64,000 nt of DNA from Sphingopyxis sp. BSN-002 (lineage in GTDB: Bacteria > Pseudomonadota > Alphaproteobacteria > Sphingomonadales > Sphingomonadaceae). The stretch lies in NCBI RefSeq assembly GCF_022024275.1, contig NZ_CP091804.1, positions 1,116,001 through 1,180,000 on the forward strand. Reading direction: 5' to 3'. Position 1 is the stretch's first letter. The number at the start of each line of letters is the position of its first letter. Shown piece by piece: positions 35,542 to 46,030 of this stretch. The notes under the pieces were generated by a model. The model was given only the letters and a program-made list of their open reading frames with translations, searched no databases and was not told the origin of the DNA. The position numbers and the translations under genes are program-made.

Positions 35542-36680
35542 AACCCGCATCGATCGGCGATTACCGCGAAGCGGCGCGGCAGCGCCTGCCGCATTTCCTG
35601 TTCGAATATTTCGACGGCGGCTCCTATGCCGAACGTACGCTGAACGCCAATATCGAGGATCTACAGGATATCGCGCTACGCCAGCGCGTACTGAACGACG
35701 TGTCGGCGATCGACCTGACGACGACGCTGTTCGGACAAGAACTGGCGATGCCGGTTGCGCTCGGCCCGATCGGGCTGGCGGGAATGGCCGCGCGCCGCGG
35801 CGAAGTGCAGGCGGCGCGCGCGGCGGCCGCGAAGGGCGTGCCCTTCACGCTGTCGACGGTATCCGCCTGTTCGCTTTCAGAAGTTGCGCGCGGTTCGCCC
35901 GCTCCCTTCTGGTTCCAGCTCTACATGGTACGGGATCGCGGCTTCCTGCGCGCGCTTCTCGAAGACGCGAACGCCATCGGTTGCCCCGTTCTTGTCTTTA
36001 CCGTCGACATGCCGCTTCCCGGCGCGCGGTATCGCGACCTTCGCTCGGGCCTTTCGGGCGCCCCCGGCTTGCGTGGACAAGCCCGCCGCGTCGGACAGGC
36101 TATGCGGCGACCCGGCTGGGCATGGGACGTCGGCCTTCGCGGCCGGCCGCATCAGCTCGGCAATGTAGCCCCACTGCTCGGCCCGAAGTCGGGGCTGGAA
36201 GACTTCCTCGGCTGGATGAAGGATAATTTCGACGCGAGCGTGACCTGGGCCGATCTCGATTTCGTGCGGGCCCACTGGAACGGGCCGATCGTTATCAAGG
36301 GCATCCTCGACGCCGAGGATGCGCGCCGTGCCGCCGAGGCGGGAGTCGACGGGATCATCGTATCGAACCATGGCGGGCGCCAGCTCGACGGTGTGCCGTC
36401 GGTGGTGCGGGCGCTGCCGGCGATCGCCGATGCGGTCGGCGACCGGCTGACCGTGCTGGCCGATGGCGGAGTGCGCTCGGGGCTCGACGTTGTGCGGATG
36501 CTTGCGCTCGGCGCGAAGGGCGTCCTGCTCGGCCGCGCGTGGGCCTTTGCGCTTGCGGCGGCAGGCGAAGCCGGCGTGCGGCATGTGCTCGACCTGATCG
36601 AGGCTGAAATGCGCGTCGCGATGGCGCTGACAGGTATGACGACTGTGGACCGGATCAAGGCGACTTCACTGGCCGCCTGA
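35538..36680 (+). CDS. lldD: FMN-dependent L-lactate dehydrogenase / alpha-hydroxyacid oxidase
   Basis: A 380-residue membrane-associated flavoenzyme of the LldD/glycolate oxidase family, oxidising L-lactate to pyruvate. Signatures: [12 protein letters not shown] near the N-terminus, [17 protein letters not shown] (FMN Lys) and the active-site [12 protein letters not shown] containing the catalytic His and substrate Arg, then [10 protein letters not shown]. The GTG start at 35538 overlaps the rhaK stop (GTGA). Here it finishes the rhamnose route by converting the L-lactate formed from lactaldehyde. Confidence 0.92.
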   Translation: MKPASIGDYREAARQRLPHFLFEYFDGGSYAERTLNANIEDLQDIALRQRVLNDVSAIDLTTTLFGQELAMPVALGPIGLAGMAARRGEVQAARAAAAKGVPFTLSTVSACSLSEVARGSPAPFWFQLYMVRDRGFLRALLEDANAIGCPVLVFTVDMPLPGARYRDLRSGLSGAPGLRGQARRVGQAMRRPGWAWDVGLRGRPHQLGNVAPLLGPKSGLEDFLGWMKDNFDASVTWADLDFVRAHWNGPIVIKGILDAEDARRAAEAGVDGIIVSNHGGRQLDGVPSVVRALPAIADAVGDRLTVLADGGVRSGLDVVRMLALGAKGVLLGRAWAFALAAAGEAGVRHVLDLIEAEMRVAMALTGMTTVDRIKATSLAA

Positions 36681-36701
36681 CCGGAACGAGGGAGAAAAGG
36701 G

Positions 36702-37760
36702 ATGGATGCGAACCCGCTGCTCGGCGTGTTCTTTCACTGGCTGGGCGGGCTGTCGTCGGCGAGTTTCTATGTGCCGTACAAACGCATCCGCGCATGGTCG
36801 TGGGAGATTTTCTGGATCACAGGCGGCATCTTCTCGTGGGCGATCGCGCCATGGCTGTTCGCCTCGATCCAGACGCACGACCTGATCGGCGTCCTCGGCC
36901 GCACGCCCGGCGACATCTGGTTCTGGTGCTGGTTCTGGGGCGCGATGTGGGGGCTTGGCGGGCTGACGTTCGGGCTCACCATGCGCTACCTCGGCCTCTC
37001 GCTCGGCATGGCGGTCGCACTCGGGCTGACGACGGTGATCGGCACGATGGGCCCCCCGATATTTCGCGGCACGCTCGGCGAATTGTTCGCGACGACGAGC
37101 GGACAGACGGTGTTTCTGGGCATCGCGATCACGCTGGCAGGCATCGTCATCGTCGCGCAGGCCGGGCGGCGCAAGGAGCGCGAGATGAACGACCGGGCCG
37201 CGCCCGAAAGTTCGGAGTTCGATCTCCGCAAGGGGCTCGCGATCGCGGTCTTCTCCGGCATCATGTCGGGCTGCTTCGCCTGGGGCCTCGACGCCGGCGC
37301 GCCGATCCGGGAGCTGACGCTGGCGGCGGGGACGGATCCGCTGTGGCAGGGCCTTCCCGTATTGTGCGTCGTGCTGCTCGGCGGGCTGACCACCAACCTC
37401 ATCTGGTGCGGTCTGTTGATCGCGCGCAACCGCAGCGTGCGGCAGTTTGCCGGCGCAGCCGCACCGGGCGCAACTGGAAAGCCGCCGCTGGCGCTCAACT
37501 ACGGGCTCGCCGCGCTCGGCGGGACGCTGTGGTATTTCCAGTTCTTTTTCTACACGATGGGCGAAAGTCAGATGGGCCGTTTCGGCTTTTCGAGCTGGAC
37601 CCTGCACATGGCGAGCATCATCCTCTTTTCGACGCTCTGGGGCTTTGCGCTCCGCGAATGGGCACCTGCCGGCCGGCGCACGCGCGCGCTCGTCTGGTTC
37701 GGGATCGCGGTGCTGATGGCATCGACGGTGGTGATCGGCCTCGGCAACAGCCTGGCCTGA
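36702..37760 (+). CDS. rhaT: L-rhamnose/proton symporter RhaT
   Basis: A 352-residue inner-membrane permease with about ten transmembrane segments, of the RhaT family. The N-terminal GVFFHWLGGLSSASFYVPYK and the NYGLAALGGTLWYFQFFFYT segment are characteristic. It starts 21 bp after lldD and closes the operon. It would bring rhamnose released in the periplasm by the GH78 enzyme into the cytoplasm. Confidence 0.92.
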   Translation: MDANPLLGVFFHWLGGLSSASFYVPYKRIRAWSWEIFWITGGIFSWAIAPWLFASIQTHDLIGVLGRTPGDIWFWCWFWGAMWGLGGLTFGLTMRYLGLSLGMAVALGLTTVIGTMGPPIFRGTLGELFATTSGQTVFLGIAITLAGIVIVAQAGRRKEREMNDRAAPESSEFDLRKGLAIAVFSGIMSGCFAWGLDAGAPIRELTLAAGTDPLWQGLPVLCVVLLGGLTTNLIWCGLLIARNRSVRQFAGAAAPGATGKPPLALNYGLAALGGTLWYFQFFFYTMGESQMGRFGFSSWTLHMASIILFSTLWGFALREWAPAGRRTRALVWFGIAVLMASTVVIGLGNSLA

Positions 37761-37764
37761 GCCG

Positions 37765-38055
37765 CTAGCCGGTCCGGGACACGTCGATGTCGGGCGGTGG
37801 CAGCCGGCGCCATCGCTCCGACACCTCGACCGGTTCGCCCAGACCGGCCCCGACGAAAAACAATGCGCTGCCCCCGCTGCTACAGAGAAAGGCGATCGCT
37901 GCGAGCAGCATCATGGGAAACGACGCATCGCGCGCCGATATGCCCGTCGCGACCTGATGGAGCCGCTCCCCGATCGCCCAGCCGATCGCAAGCAGGGCGA
38001 CCCCGACCATGCGCAGGCCGAAGTCGGGGACTGGATTCGCGTACCATCTCTTCAT
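37765..38055 (-). CDS. Small membrane protein of unknown function
   Basis: A 96-residue protein with two hydrophobic segments (about 14-30 and 47-70) and a polar, proline-rich tail (RRLPPPDIDVSRTG). No family is recognised. It converges with rhaT, 4 bp apart. Its Shine-Dalgarno GGAGGT is perfect but lies in the 3' arm of a 7-bp hairpin just before the ATG, so translation may be restrained. Confidence 0.65.
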   Translation of the reverse strand: MKRWYANPVPDFGLRMVGVALLAIGWAIGERLHQVATGISARDASFPMMLLAAIAFLCSSGGSALFFVGAGLGEPVEVSERWRRLPPPDIDVSRTG

Positions 38056-38058
38056 CTG

Positions 38059-38075
38059 GACCTCCGGAGGAGGTC
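38059..38075 (-). promoter_or_regulatory. Hairpin covering the ribosome-binding site of the 96-residue membrane protein
   Basis: In the transcript, GACCTCC, loop TCC and GGAGGTC form a perfect 7-bp stem with a 3-nt loop; the 3' arm is the Shine-Dalgarno itself, 3 nt before the ATG. A second inverted repeat (CCTACG/CGTAGG, 38081-38100) lies just upstream. A thermosensor- or attenuator-like role is possible but untested. Confidence 0.5.
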
Positions 38076-38177
38076 ATTCACCTACGCATCGTGCCGTAGG
38101 AATTCGAGAGCGGGAAAGGGCATCCGGCGTTGAGATTGCATAGGATCGGCGCAATTTCGGTGACGCCGCCGCCGGCC

Positions 38178-38903
38178 TCACCGCACGACCGGGCGCCCTT
38201 CTGTCGGAGTTTCATGCTCGACCTTCAACCGGTAGCCGATGCCAAGTTCGTTACAGATGATCTGCGGCCGCTGTGGATCCGATTCGAGCTTCTGACGCAA
38301 CGTCCGGACGAGCACGCGCAGATATTCGACATGATGCTCATGCTCGTGCGGCCAGACCTCGTTCATGATCTGGTTGTGCGTGATGACGCGGCCGGGAAAC
38401 CGGGCGAGCTGGGCGATCACGGCATATTCCTTGGGCGTCAGATGAACCTCCTTGCCGCCCTTGGTCACGGTATGCGCGACAAGATCGAGCGTCACGTCGC
38501 CAACGGTCAGGCCAAGGTTTCCGCCGTCGCGCGTCAGGCGATTGCGCAAGGCAACGCGGACGCGCGCGAGCAGTTCGTCGGTGTCGAACGGTTTGGTCAG
38601 ATAATCGTCCGCGCCGAGATCGAGCGCGGCCACCTTCTCGTCGGTTGCATCGCGCGCCGAAACGACGATCAGGGTTGTGTCCGACTGCTGCTTGAATAGG
38701 GGCACGAGCTCTAGCCCGTCGCGATCGGGCAGCCCGAGGTCGAGCAAGGTGATGTCGGGACGCTCGGCGCGCAGCCGCTCGGCCGCTTCGCGCGCATTTT
38801 CGGCCTCGACGATCGCATAGTCGGCGCGTTCGAGCGCGGCGCGGATCAGGCGGCGGATGTGGAGTTCGTCATCGACGACCAATATCTTGTGGCGCACTTT
38901 CAT
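38178..38903 (-). CDS. kdpE: KdpE response regulator
   Basis: A 241-residue OmpR-type response regulator. The receiver domain has the acidic pocket VVDDE, the phospho-accepting Asp in LLDLGLPDRDG and the Lys in LTKPFD. The C-terminal winged helix ends in VRTLRQKLESD and ELGIGYRL. Phosphorylated by KdpD, it activates the kdp operon under potassium limitation or osmotic stress. Its ATG overlaps the kdpD stop (ATGA) and it is the last gene of the operon. Confidence 0.93.
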   Translation of the reverse strand: MKVRHKILVVDDELHIRRLIRAALERADYAIVEAENAREAAERLRAERPDITLLDLGLPDRDGLELVPLFKQQSDTTLIVVSARDATDEKVAALDLGADDYLTKPFDTDELLARVRVALRNRLTRDGGNLGLTVGDVTLDLVAHTVTKGGKEVHLTPKEYAVIAQLARFPGRVITHNQIMNEVWPHEHEHHVEYLRVLVRTLRQKLESDPQRPQIICNELGIGYRLKVEHETPTEGRPVVR

Positions 38904-41569
38904 GGGATATCCCTGCCGGCCGGCGCCGTGATGAGCAATGGTTCGGGAATGCGGATGGTGAAGCGGGCGCCGTGGGGATCGCTGTTGTTGCCCGCCTCGA
39001 CCGACAGCCCCATCGCCTCGGCGAAGCCCTTGACGATCGCGAGGCCGAGCCCGGTTCCATGCTTGGCACGGTCACTGCCTTCAAGGCGCGTGAAAGTCTC
39101 GAACACGCGTTTTTCGTTGCCGGGCGCAATGCCGGGCCCCTGGTCGATCACCGACAGCAGGATCGCGTCGGCGGTACGATTGGCGCGGATCGTGATAGGC
39201 GTGCCGGGATCGGCGTAGCGACCCGCATTGTCCAGCAGGTTGATCAGACAATGGTGGAGCAACACCGGATCGACCCGGACGAGCGGGATGGTCGAGGCGA
39301 TGTCGATCCTGACCTCATGCCCCGCGAGCGAAGCGCGCGTGTCGTGCGCGGCACTCGCCGCGGCATCGAACAATTCGGTCGCCTCCACCTTCATCGGCAG
39401 CGCACCCGCCTCGACACGCACCATGTCGAGCAGATTCGAGACGAAACGATTGAGGCGCAGCGCTTCGGTCTCGATCGTCTCGGCCATTTCGGACGAAGGG
39501 TGGCGACGCATCTCCTGCGCCGCCGAGAGGATCGTGGTGAGCGGCGTGCGCAAGTCATGGCTGACCGACGACAGCAGGGCCGTGCGTAGCCGGTCGCGCT
39601 CGTCGACCTGCCGCGCGCGGAGCGAGGTTTCTTCCAGTTCCATGCGGTCGAGCGCGATCGACGCCTGGTCGAGCAGGCTCATCAGCAGCGGCACCTGATC
39701 CGACCGCACCGGTTCGTGCGCATCGTCGCGGGTCAACCCCAGCACGCCGAGCACCCCGCGCGTCGTGCGGAGCGGGTGGAACAGCCAATCCGAAGCGGTC
39801 AGCGTCGCCGAGCCGCGTCCGGCAGGCTGTTCATTGTCCATCGCCCATTGCGCGGCGGCACGCTCGATCTGCTCGAGCCGGTCCTCGGGCGGCACCGCCG
39901 CGCGGAGCATAGGACCGTCGGCCGAGGGCAGCAGCAGCACAGTCCGAACATCGAGCAGCCGGCCGACCTCGGCGCAGATCGCCTGCATCAGCGTGTCCTG
40001 ATCGGGCGCGGCGGTCAGCTGGCGCGAGAAGCTGGCGAGCGCGGCATTCTGGCGCGCGCTCGATTGCGCGAGATCGGCCTGCGCGCGGACGCGCGCTGCG
40101 AACTGGCTGGTGACCACCGCGACGCCGAGCAGCACGAGAATGCTGACGACATTCTCGGGATTGTTGACGGTGAGCGTGCCCGTCGGCGGCAGGAAGAAGA
40201 AATTATAGGCAAGACTCGACGCGAGCCCCGCGAACAGCCCGGCGCGCACGCCGAAGGTCGCGGCGGCGAACATGACCGGCACGAGATACAGAAGCGAGAT
40301 ATTGCCAAGGTCGATCGCTTCGAGCAGCAGGCGCCCGAGTACGGTCATCGCGACGACCATCGCGAGCGACACGACATAATGCGCGGGCTTGCCCCAGCGT
40401 CCGGGCAGTGCGGCCGCACGGCGCTGGACCGCCCGCGCATCGGACTCGCCCGGCAGGACATGTACCGCGACATCGTCGATCGTTCGCACCAGTTGGTCGA
40501 CAACGGAGCCGTGACGCATCTCGAACCACCAAGGCCGCGCCGACTTGCCGATCACGATCTGCGTCGCCCGGGCATCCTCGGCAAAGGCGCGCAGTCCCTC
40601 GACGACGCTTGCCGCCGGCACCGTCGCGGTCGAGGCGCCGAGGCGCGAGGCGAGCGCGAGCGTGTCGGCAAGCTGTCTGCGATCCTCGTCGGTCATGCTC
40701 TGGCTGCGCCGCGTCTCGATATAGACCGCCGTCCACGGCGCCTTCAGCGCATCGGCCAGACGCTTGCCGGCGCGAACCAGCCCCGCGGCCACCGGAAGCT
40801 CGCTGACCGCCACCACAATCCGCTCGCCGACCGCGAAGCTGCCGGCCAGCGCATGGCTGCGCACATGGTCGAGCATCTGCGCGTCGACCGCCTGCGCCGC
40901 ACGGCGGAGCGCAAGTTCGCGCAGCGCGGTCAGGTTCGATTTGGAAAAGAAGTGGGTAAGCGCGCGGCTCGCTTCCTGCGGGATATAGACCTTGCCGTCG
41001 CGGAGGCGCTCGATCAGTTCGTCGGGCGGGATGTCGACGACCTCGATCTCGGCATTTTCGAGGATCGAGTCGGGCACCGTCTCGCGGACGCGGACGCGGG
41101 TGAAGGATGCGACGACGTCGTTGAGGCTTTCAACATGCTGGATGTTGAGCGTCGAATAAACGTCGATTCCGGCATCGAGCAATTCCTCGACGTCCTGATA
41201 GCGCTTCGGATGCCGGCTGCCGGGCGCGTTGGTGTGCGCGAGCTCGTCGACGAGCACGAGCTGCGGATGCCGCGCAAGGATCGCGTCGATGTCCATCTCG
41301 CCGAGGCTGTGCCCCTGATGCTCGACCTGGCGCCGCGCGATGACCTCATGCCCGTGGACGAGCGCCTCGGTCTCGCGCCGCCCGTGCGTCTCGACCACGC
41401 CAACGACGACGTCGACCCCGGCCTCGCGGCGATGACGGCCATCGGTCAGCATCTCCCATGTCTTGCCGACGCCGGGCGCGGCGCCGAGAAAGACTTTCAG
41501 ACGGCCGCGGCCCTCCTGCGCCGCCTGACGCAGAAAGGCCTCGGGAGATGGTCGGTCGTTTCCGGTCAC
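38900..41569 (-). CDS. kdpD: KdpD potassium sensor histidine kinase
   Basis: An 889-residue membrane sensor. In order: the N-terminal KdpD domain with Walker A GAAPGVGKT at residues 29-37, a UspA-like domain, four closely spaced transmembrane helices (DUF4118, about 390-500), a GAF-like domain, the phospho-acceptor His in SVSHDLRTPL near residue 671, and the ATPase domain (LLDNAGRYAD, GPGIAPG, GTGLGLAI). The length is typical. It overlaps kdpC and kdpE by ATGA. Confidence 0.95.
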   Translation of the reverse strand: MTGNDRPSPEAFLRQAAQEGRGRLKVFLGAAPGVGKTWEMLTDGRHRREAGVDVVVGVVETHGRRETEALVHGHEVIARRQVEHQGHSLGEMDIDAILARHPQLVLVDELAHTNAPGSRHPKRYQDVEELLDAGIDVYSTLNIQHVESLNDVVASFTRVRVRETVPDSILENAEIEVVDIPPDELIERLRDGKVYIPQEASRALTHFFSKSNLTALRELALRRAAQAVDAQMLDHVRSHALAGSFAVGERIVVAVSELPVAAGLVRAGKRLADALKAPWTAVYIETRRSQSMTDEDRRQLADTLALASRLGASTATVPAASVVEGLRAFAEDARATQIVIGKSARPWWFEMRHGSVVDQLVRTIDDVAVHVLPGESDARAVQRRAAALPGRWGKPAHYVVSLAMVVAMTVLGRLLLEAIDLGNISLLYLVPVMFAAATFGVRAGLFAGLASSLAYNFFFLPPTGTLTVNNPENVVSILVLLGVAVVTSQFAARVRAQADLAQSSARQNAALASFSRQLTAAPDQDTLMQAICAEVGRLLDVRTVLLLPSADGPMLRAAVPPEDRLEQIERAAAQWAMDNEQPAGRGSATLTASDWLFHPLRTTRGVLGVLGLTRDDAHEPVRSDQVPLLMSLLDQASIALDRMELEETSLRARQVDERDRLRTALLSSVSHDLRTPLTTILSAAQEMRRHPSSEMAETIETEALRLNRFVSNLLDMVRVEAGALPMKVEATELFDAAASAAHDTRASLAGHEVRIDIASTIPLVRVDPVLLHHCLINLLDNAGRYADPGTPITIRANRTADAILLSVIDQGPGIAPGNEKRVFETFTRLEGSDRAKHGTGLGLAIVKGFAEAMGLSVEAGNNSDPHGARFTIRIPEPLLITAPAGRDIP

Positions 41570-42156
41570 GCGGGGGGTTTAGCCCCAAAGGCATCGAGTC
41601 GTCGATTGAGCTCGAACACATTGACGCGCGGCTCGCCAAGGAAGCCCAGAACCGGCCCTTCGACGCTCCGCTCGACCAGCCCGCGAACCGCCGCCGGATC
41701 GAGGCCGCGCGCCTTTGCGACGCGATCGACCTGATAAAAAGCCGCCTCGGGGCTGATATCGGGATCGAGCCCCGAGGCGGAGGTCGTCACCAGGTCAGGC
41801 GGGACATTGGCCCCTGGCGCCGTTTCGGAAAGTCTGGCCACGTCGGCCTTCACGCGATCAGCAAGCGCCTGCGAGGTCGGGCCGAGATTCGAGCCTGACG
41901 AGGCGAGCCCGTCATACCCCTTGCCCGCCGCCGACGGTCGCGTGTTGAAATAGCGCTCCGACGTGAAGGCCTGGCCGACGACGGTCGAGCCGATGATCTT
42001 GCCATTCTCCTCGACGACGCTGCCGTTCGCCTGGTTCGGGAAGAGCGCCTGCCCGACGCCGGTGAGTGCCAGCGGATAGGCGAGGCCGAGCAAAGCGGCG
42101 AAGAGCAACGTCATGACGAGCGCGGGGCGCAGCGAGGTGATGAGATCCTTGTTCAT
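41566..42156 (-). CDS. kdpC: KdpC, potassium-transporting ATPase subunit C
   Basis: A 196-residue subunit with one N-terminal membrane helix (ALVMTLLFAALLGLAYPLAL) and a periplasmic domain. Conserved segments include SERYFNTRPSA, SGSNLGPTS, PPDLVTTSASGLDPDISP and the C-terminal LGEPRVNVFELN. It stabilises the KdpFABC complex and aids potassium binding by KdpA. ATG 42156 was chosen because homologues begin MNKDL; longer frames overlap kdpB. Confidence 0.94.
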   Translation of the reverse strand: MNKDLITSLRPALVMTLLFAALLGLAYPLALTGVGQALFPNQANGSVVEENGKIIGSTVVGQAFTSERYFNTRPSAAGKGYDGLASSGSNLGPTSQALADRVKADVARLSETAPGANVPPDLVTTSASGLDPDISPEAAFYQVDRVAKARGLDPAAVRGLVERSVEGPVLGFLGEPRVNVFELNRRLDAFGAKPPA

Positions 42157-42166
42157 ATGTTTGTCC

Positions 42167-44200
42167 TCAGACCAGACCAAGGCCGCCGACGGCCAGGTCG
42201 ATGAGCTTGATGCCGATGAACGGCGCGACGAGACCGCCGAGGCCATAGATGGCAAGGTTGCGCGCGAGCAGCGGTCCCGCCCCCATCGGCTTATATGTGA
42301 CGCCCTTCAGAGCGAGCGGCACGAGCAGCGGGATGATCAGCGCGTTGAAGATGATTGCCGACAGGATCGCGCTCTCGGGACTGGTCAGCCCCATGACGTT
42401 GAGCACGCCGAGCCCCGGATAAAGCACGATGAACATCGCCGGGATGATCGCGAAATATTTGGCGACGTCGTTGGCGACCGAGAAGGTCGTGAGCGCCCCG
42501 CGCGTCATCAGCAACTGCTTGCCGAGCCCGACGACCTCGATCAGCTTGGTCGGGTCGCTGTCGAGATCGACCATATTGCCCGCCTCGCGCGCCGCCTGCG
42601 TGCCGGTGTTCATCGCGACGCCGACGTCGGCCTGCGCGAGCGCCGGCGCGTCGTTGGTGCCGTCACCGCACATTGCGACGAGGCGCCCGCCCTGCTGTTC
42701 CTTGCGGATCAGCTCCAGCTTGTCCTCGGGCGTCGCCTGCGCGAGGAAATCATCGACCCCGGCCTCGGCGGCGATCGCCGCCGCGGTGAGCGGATTGTCG
42801 CCGGTGATCATCACCGTGCGGATGCCCATCGCTCGCAGTTCGCCGAAGCGTTCGCGGATCCCCGCCTTGACGATATCCTTGAGGAAGATCGCGCCGAGCA
42901 GCTGACCGTCCTTCGCGACCGCCAGCGGGGTACCGCCGGCGCGTGCGATCTCATCGGTGATGCGGCGGAGTTCGGTCGCCGCCGCCGTCGCCCCTGCGCC
43001 GGGATTGGCCCGCAGCACCGAGTCGACCGCGCCCTTCTGGATCACGCTGTCGCCGAGCTTGATACCCGAGATGCGCGTCTGTGCGGTGAAGGGAATGACC
43101 TCGGACCCCGCGGGCAGGTCGGTCATCGTCTGGCCGAACTTCTCGCGTGCCAGCGCCACGATCGAGCGGCCTTCGGGCGTCTCGTCGGCAAGGCTGGCAA
43201 GCAGGGCGGCTTCCGACAATACCGCCATCGACTGGCCGCCGACTGGCCGGAATTCGGTCGCCTGACGGTCGCCGACGGTGATCGTGCCAGTCTTGTCGAG
43301 CAACAGCACGTCGACGTCGCCCGCGGCCTCGACCGCGCGGCCCGACTTGGCGAGCACGTTGAAGCGCACGAGGCGGTCCATGCCCGCGATGCCGATCGCC
43401 GAGAGCAGCGCCGCGATCGTCGTCGGGATCAGCGTGATCAGCAGCGCCGCGAGGATCGCGACGGGGATGCTGCCGCCCGCGTAGGAGGCAAAGCCCGGGA
43501 TGGTGCCGACCGCGATCAGGAAGATAATCGTCAGCCCGACGAGCAACAGCGTGAGTGCGATCTCGTTCGGCGTCTTTTGCCGCTCGGCGCCTTCGACGAG
43601 CGCAATCATACGGTCGAGAAAGCCCTGCCCCGGATTGACGGTAACGCGGACGCGGATCTCGTCCGAGATGACGCGCGTACCCGCAGTCACTGCGCTGCGG
43701 TCGCCGCCCGCCTCGCGGATCACCGGCGCGCTTTCGCCGGTGATCGCGGCCTCGTTGACCGACGCGACGCCCGCGACGACTTCGCCGTCGGAGGGGATCA
43801 GGTCGCCCGTTTCGACGAGCACGACATCGCCGACCTTGAGCGCGCTCGCGGGCACGTCCTCCCACGCCTTGCCGTCCTTCAGCCGCTTGGCGGTGAGATC
43901 GGCTTTGGTCGCACGGAGCGAGGCGGCCTGCGCCTTGCCGCGCCCTTCGGCGAGCGCCTCGGCGAAAGTGCCGAAAAGCACCGTCAGCCAGAGCCAGATC
44001 ACGAGCTGCAGCTTGAAGCCGGTCGCGAGACCGTCGTGGCCGACGACGAGCAGCACCGTCAGCAGCGCCGCGACGACCGCGGTGGTGAACATAACCGGAT
44101 TGCGGATCAGCTCCTTGGGGTTGAGCTTGCGGAAGGCGTCGCCGATCGCCGGGACGATCAGGTCAGCCGTGAAGAGGGACTTGGTTTCAGACCGAGTCAT
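42167..44200 (-). CDS. kdpB: KdpB, P-type ATPase catalytic subunit
   Basis: A 677-residue type IA P-type ATPase. It shows the TGES dephosphorylation loop, the phosphorylated Asp in [10 protein letters not shown] near residue 303, the hinge [18 protein letters not shown], and about seven transmembrane segments. It hydrolyses ATP to drive K+ uptake through KdpA. It lies 12 bp after kdpA and 10 bp before kdpC. Confidence 0.95.
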   Translation of the reverse strand: MTRSETKSLFTADLIVPAIGDAFRKLNPKELIRNPVMFTTAVVAALLTVLLVVGHDGLATGFKLQLVIWLWLTVLFGTFAEALAEGRGKAQAASLRATKADLTAKRLKDGKAWEDVPASALKVGDVVLVETGDLIPSDGEVVAGVASVNEAAITGESAPVIREAGGDRSAVTAGTRVISDEIRVRVTVNPGQGFLDRMIALVEGAERQKTPNEIALTLLLVGLTIIFLIAVGTIPGFASYAGGSIPVAILAALLITLIPTTIAALLSAIGIAGMDRLVRFNVLAKSGRAVEAAGDVDVLLLDKTGTITVGDRQATEFRPVGGQSMAVLSEAALLASLADETPEGRSIVALAREKFGQTMTDLPAGSEVIPFTAQTRISGIKLGDSVIQKGAVDSVLRANPGAGATAAATELRRITDEIARAGGTPLAVAKDGQLLGAIFLKDIVKAGIRERFGELRAMGIRTVMITGDNPLTAAAIAAEAGVDDFLAQATPEDKLELIRKEQQGGRLVAMCGDGTNDAPALAQADVGVAMNTGTQAAREAGNMVDLDSDPTKLIEVVGLGKQLLMTRGALTTFSVANDVAKYFAIIPAMFIVLYPGLGVLNVMGLTSPESAILSAIIFNALIIPLLVPLALKGVTYKPMGAGPLLARNLAIYGLGGLVAPFIGIKLIDLAVGGLGLV

Positions 44201-44212
44201 TTTCGATAATCC

Positions 44213-45916
44213 TTAGAAAAGCTGGCCGTTGATCATCGCGAGATGATCGGCGATCGGACCGAGCGCGAGGCCGGGCAGGAAGGTCAGGCCGCCGACGATC
44301 AGCACGATGCCGATCAAAAGGCCCGTCCACAGCAGCCCGGTGGTCGGGAAGCTGCCCGCGGTTGCCGGCGTATATTTCTTCGCTGCCAGACTGCCCGCGA
44401 TCGCCAGCATCGGAACGATGATGAAGAAGCGGCCGATCCACATCGCGACGCCGAGCAGCCCGTTGTAGAAAGGCGTGTTCGCGGTGAGGCCCGCAAAGGC
44501 CGAGCCGTTGTTGGCGACGGCGCTGGTGAAGGCGTAGAGGATTTCGGAGAAGCCGTGCGGACCCTTGTTTAGCGGGCCGGCAAGACCCGCTTCGGTCACC
44601 GACGCGATGGCGGTCAGGCCGAGAATCATCAGCGGCAGCACCGCGATCGCGAGCACCGCAAGCTTGACCTCGCGCGCCTCGATCTTCTTGCCGACATATT
44701 CGGGCGTGCGTCCGACCATCAGCCCCGCGACGAAAATCGCGAGTATCGCAAAAAGCAGGAAGCCGTATATGCCCGCGCCGACACCGCCGACGACGACCTC
44801 GCCGAGTTGCATGTTGAACAGCGGGATCAGGCCGCCCAATGCCGTGAAGCTGTCATGCATCGCGTTGACCGCGCCGCACGAAGCCGCCGTGGTGACCACC
44901 GAGAAAAGCGATGAGGCGGCGATGCCGAAGCGGACCTCCTTGCCCTCCATATTGCCGCCGGCGGCGCCGAGCTGATGGAGGATCGGGTTGCCCGCGGCTT
45001 CCTGCCAGTAAGTGATCGCGACCCCGGCGAGGAAGATCGTCACCATCGCGGCGAGGATCGCCCATCCCTGACGCGGGTTGCCGACGGCCTTGCCGAAAGT
45101 CCAGGTCAGCCCGAAGCCGATCGCGAAGATCGAGAGCATCTGGACAAGGTTCGTCACCGCGTTCGGGTTTTCGAACGGATGCGCCGAGTTGGCGTTGAAG
45201 AAGCCGCCACCGTTGGTGCCGAGCATCTTGATCGCTTCTTGGCTCGCGACCGGCCCCAGCGCGAGCGTCTGCTTCATGCCTTCGAGCGTCGATACGTCAA
45301 CCGAGCCGGCGAGCGTCTGCGGCACGCCGTTCGCGATCAGGAAGATCGCATAGACGATGCAGAGCGGCAGCAGCAGATAGAGCGTCACGCGCGTCATGTC
45401 GGCCCAGAAATTGCCGATCGTCTTCATCTCGCGCCGCGCAAAGCCGCGGAACAGTGCGAAGGCGAGCGCGATGCCCGTCGCCGCCGACAGGAAATTGTGG
45501 ATCGTCAGGCCGAGCATCTGGCTGAGGTTCGACATCGTCGATTCGCCGCCATAGCTTTGCCAGTTGGTATTGGTGGCAAAGCTCACCGCGGTGTTGAACG
45601 CGAGATCGGCGCTGGTTCCGTCATAGCCGAGCGGATTGAACGGCAGCACACCCTGCAGGCGTAGCACCGCATAGGTGAAGAGCAGCAGCACCGCGTTGAA
45701 GATCAGCATGTGGACCGCATAGCGGCGCCATCCCTGCTCTTCGGTCGGGTCGATCCCCGACAGGCGGTAGAAGCCCGTCTCGACCGGTCCCAACACATGG
45801 TGCAGCGGGGTACGGCGACCTTCGTAGAGCGCGAAGAGCCACTGCCCCATCGGCTTGGTGAGCAACAGCAGGATGCCGACGAAGGCGGCGATGAGAAGCC
45901 ATCCCTGAAACGTCAC
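44213..45916 (-). CDS. kdpA: KdpA, potassium channel-like subunit
   Basis: A 567-residue membrane protein with ten or so helices and four selectivity-filter-like loops, for example [18 protein letters not shown] and [10 protein letters not shown]. It binds and translocates K+. The start is GTG at 45916, preceded by AAGGAGG at ideal spacing; that ribosome-binding site lies just past the kdpF stop. Confidence 0.95.
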   Translation of the reverse strand: MTFQGWLLIAAFVGILLLLTKPMGQWLFALYEGRRTPLHHVLGPVETGFYRLSGIDPTEEQGWRRYAVHMLIFNAVLLLFTYAVLRLQGVLPFNPLGYDGTSADLAFNTAVSFATNTNWQSYGGESTMSNLSQMLGLTIHNFLSAATGIALAFALFRGFARREMKTIGNFWADMTRVTLYLLLPLCIVYAIFLIANGVPQTLAGSVDVSTLEGMKQTLALGPVASQEAIKMLGTNGGGFFNANSAHPFENPNAVTNLVQMLSIFAIGFGLTWTFGKAVGNPRQGWAILAAMVTIFLAGVAITYWQEAAGNPILHQLGAAGGNMEGKEVRFGIAASSLFSVVTTAASCGAVNAMHDSFTALGGLIPLFNMQLGEVVVGGVGAGIYGFLLFAILAIFVAGLMVGRTPEYVGKKIEAREVKLAVLAIAVLPLMILGLTAIASVTEAGLAGPLNKGPHGFSEILYAFTSAVANNGSAFAGLTANTPFYNGLLGVAMWIGRFFIIVPMLAIAGSLAAKKYTPATAGSFPTTGLLWTGLLIGIVLIVGGLTFLPGLALGPIADHLAMINGQLF

Positions 45917-45928
45917 GGGGCGCCTCCT

Positions 45929-46018
45929 TCAGAAGCGTTCGGGCCGCGCAAGCACGGCGACGAGATAGGAAAGAAGGCCAAGCGCGGTGATGCCCGCGAG
46001 CCAGAGGTCGAGTGCCAT
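45929..46018 (-). CDS. kdpF: KdpF, small stabilising subunit
   Basis: A 29-residue single-helix peptide beginning MALDLWLAGIT and ending LARPERF. Size, the hydrophobic helix, the RPERF tail and position directly before kdpA all match KdpF, a lipid-like stabiliser of the KdpABC complex. Confidence 0.85.
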   Translation of the reverse strand: MALDLWLAGITALGLLSYLVAVLARPERF

Positions 46019-46030
46019 GACGATCGATCC

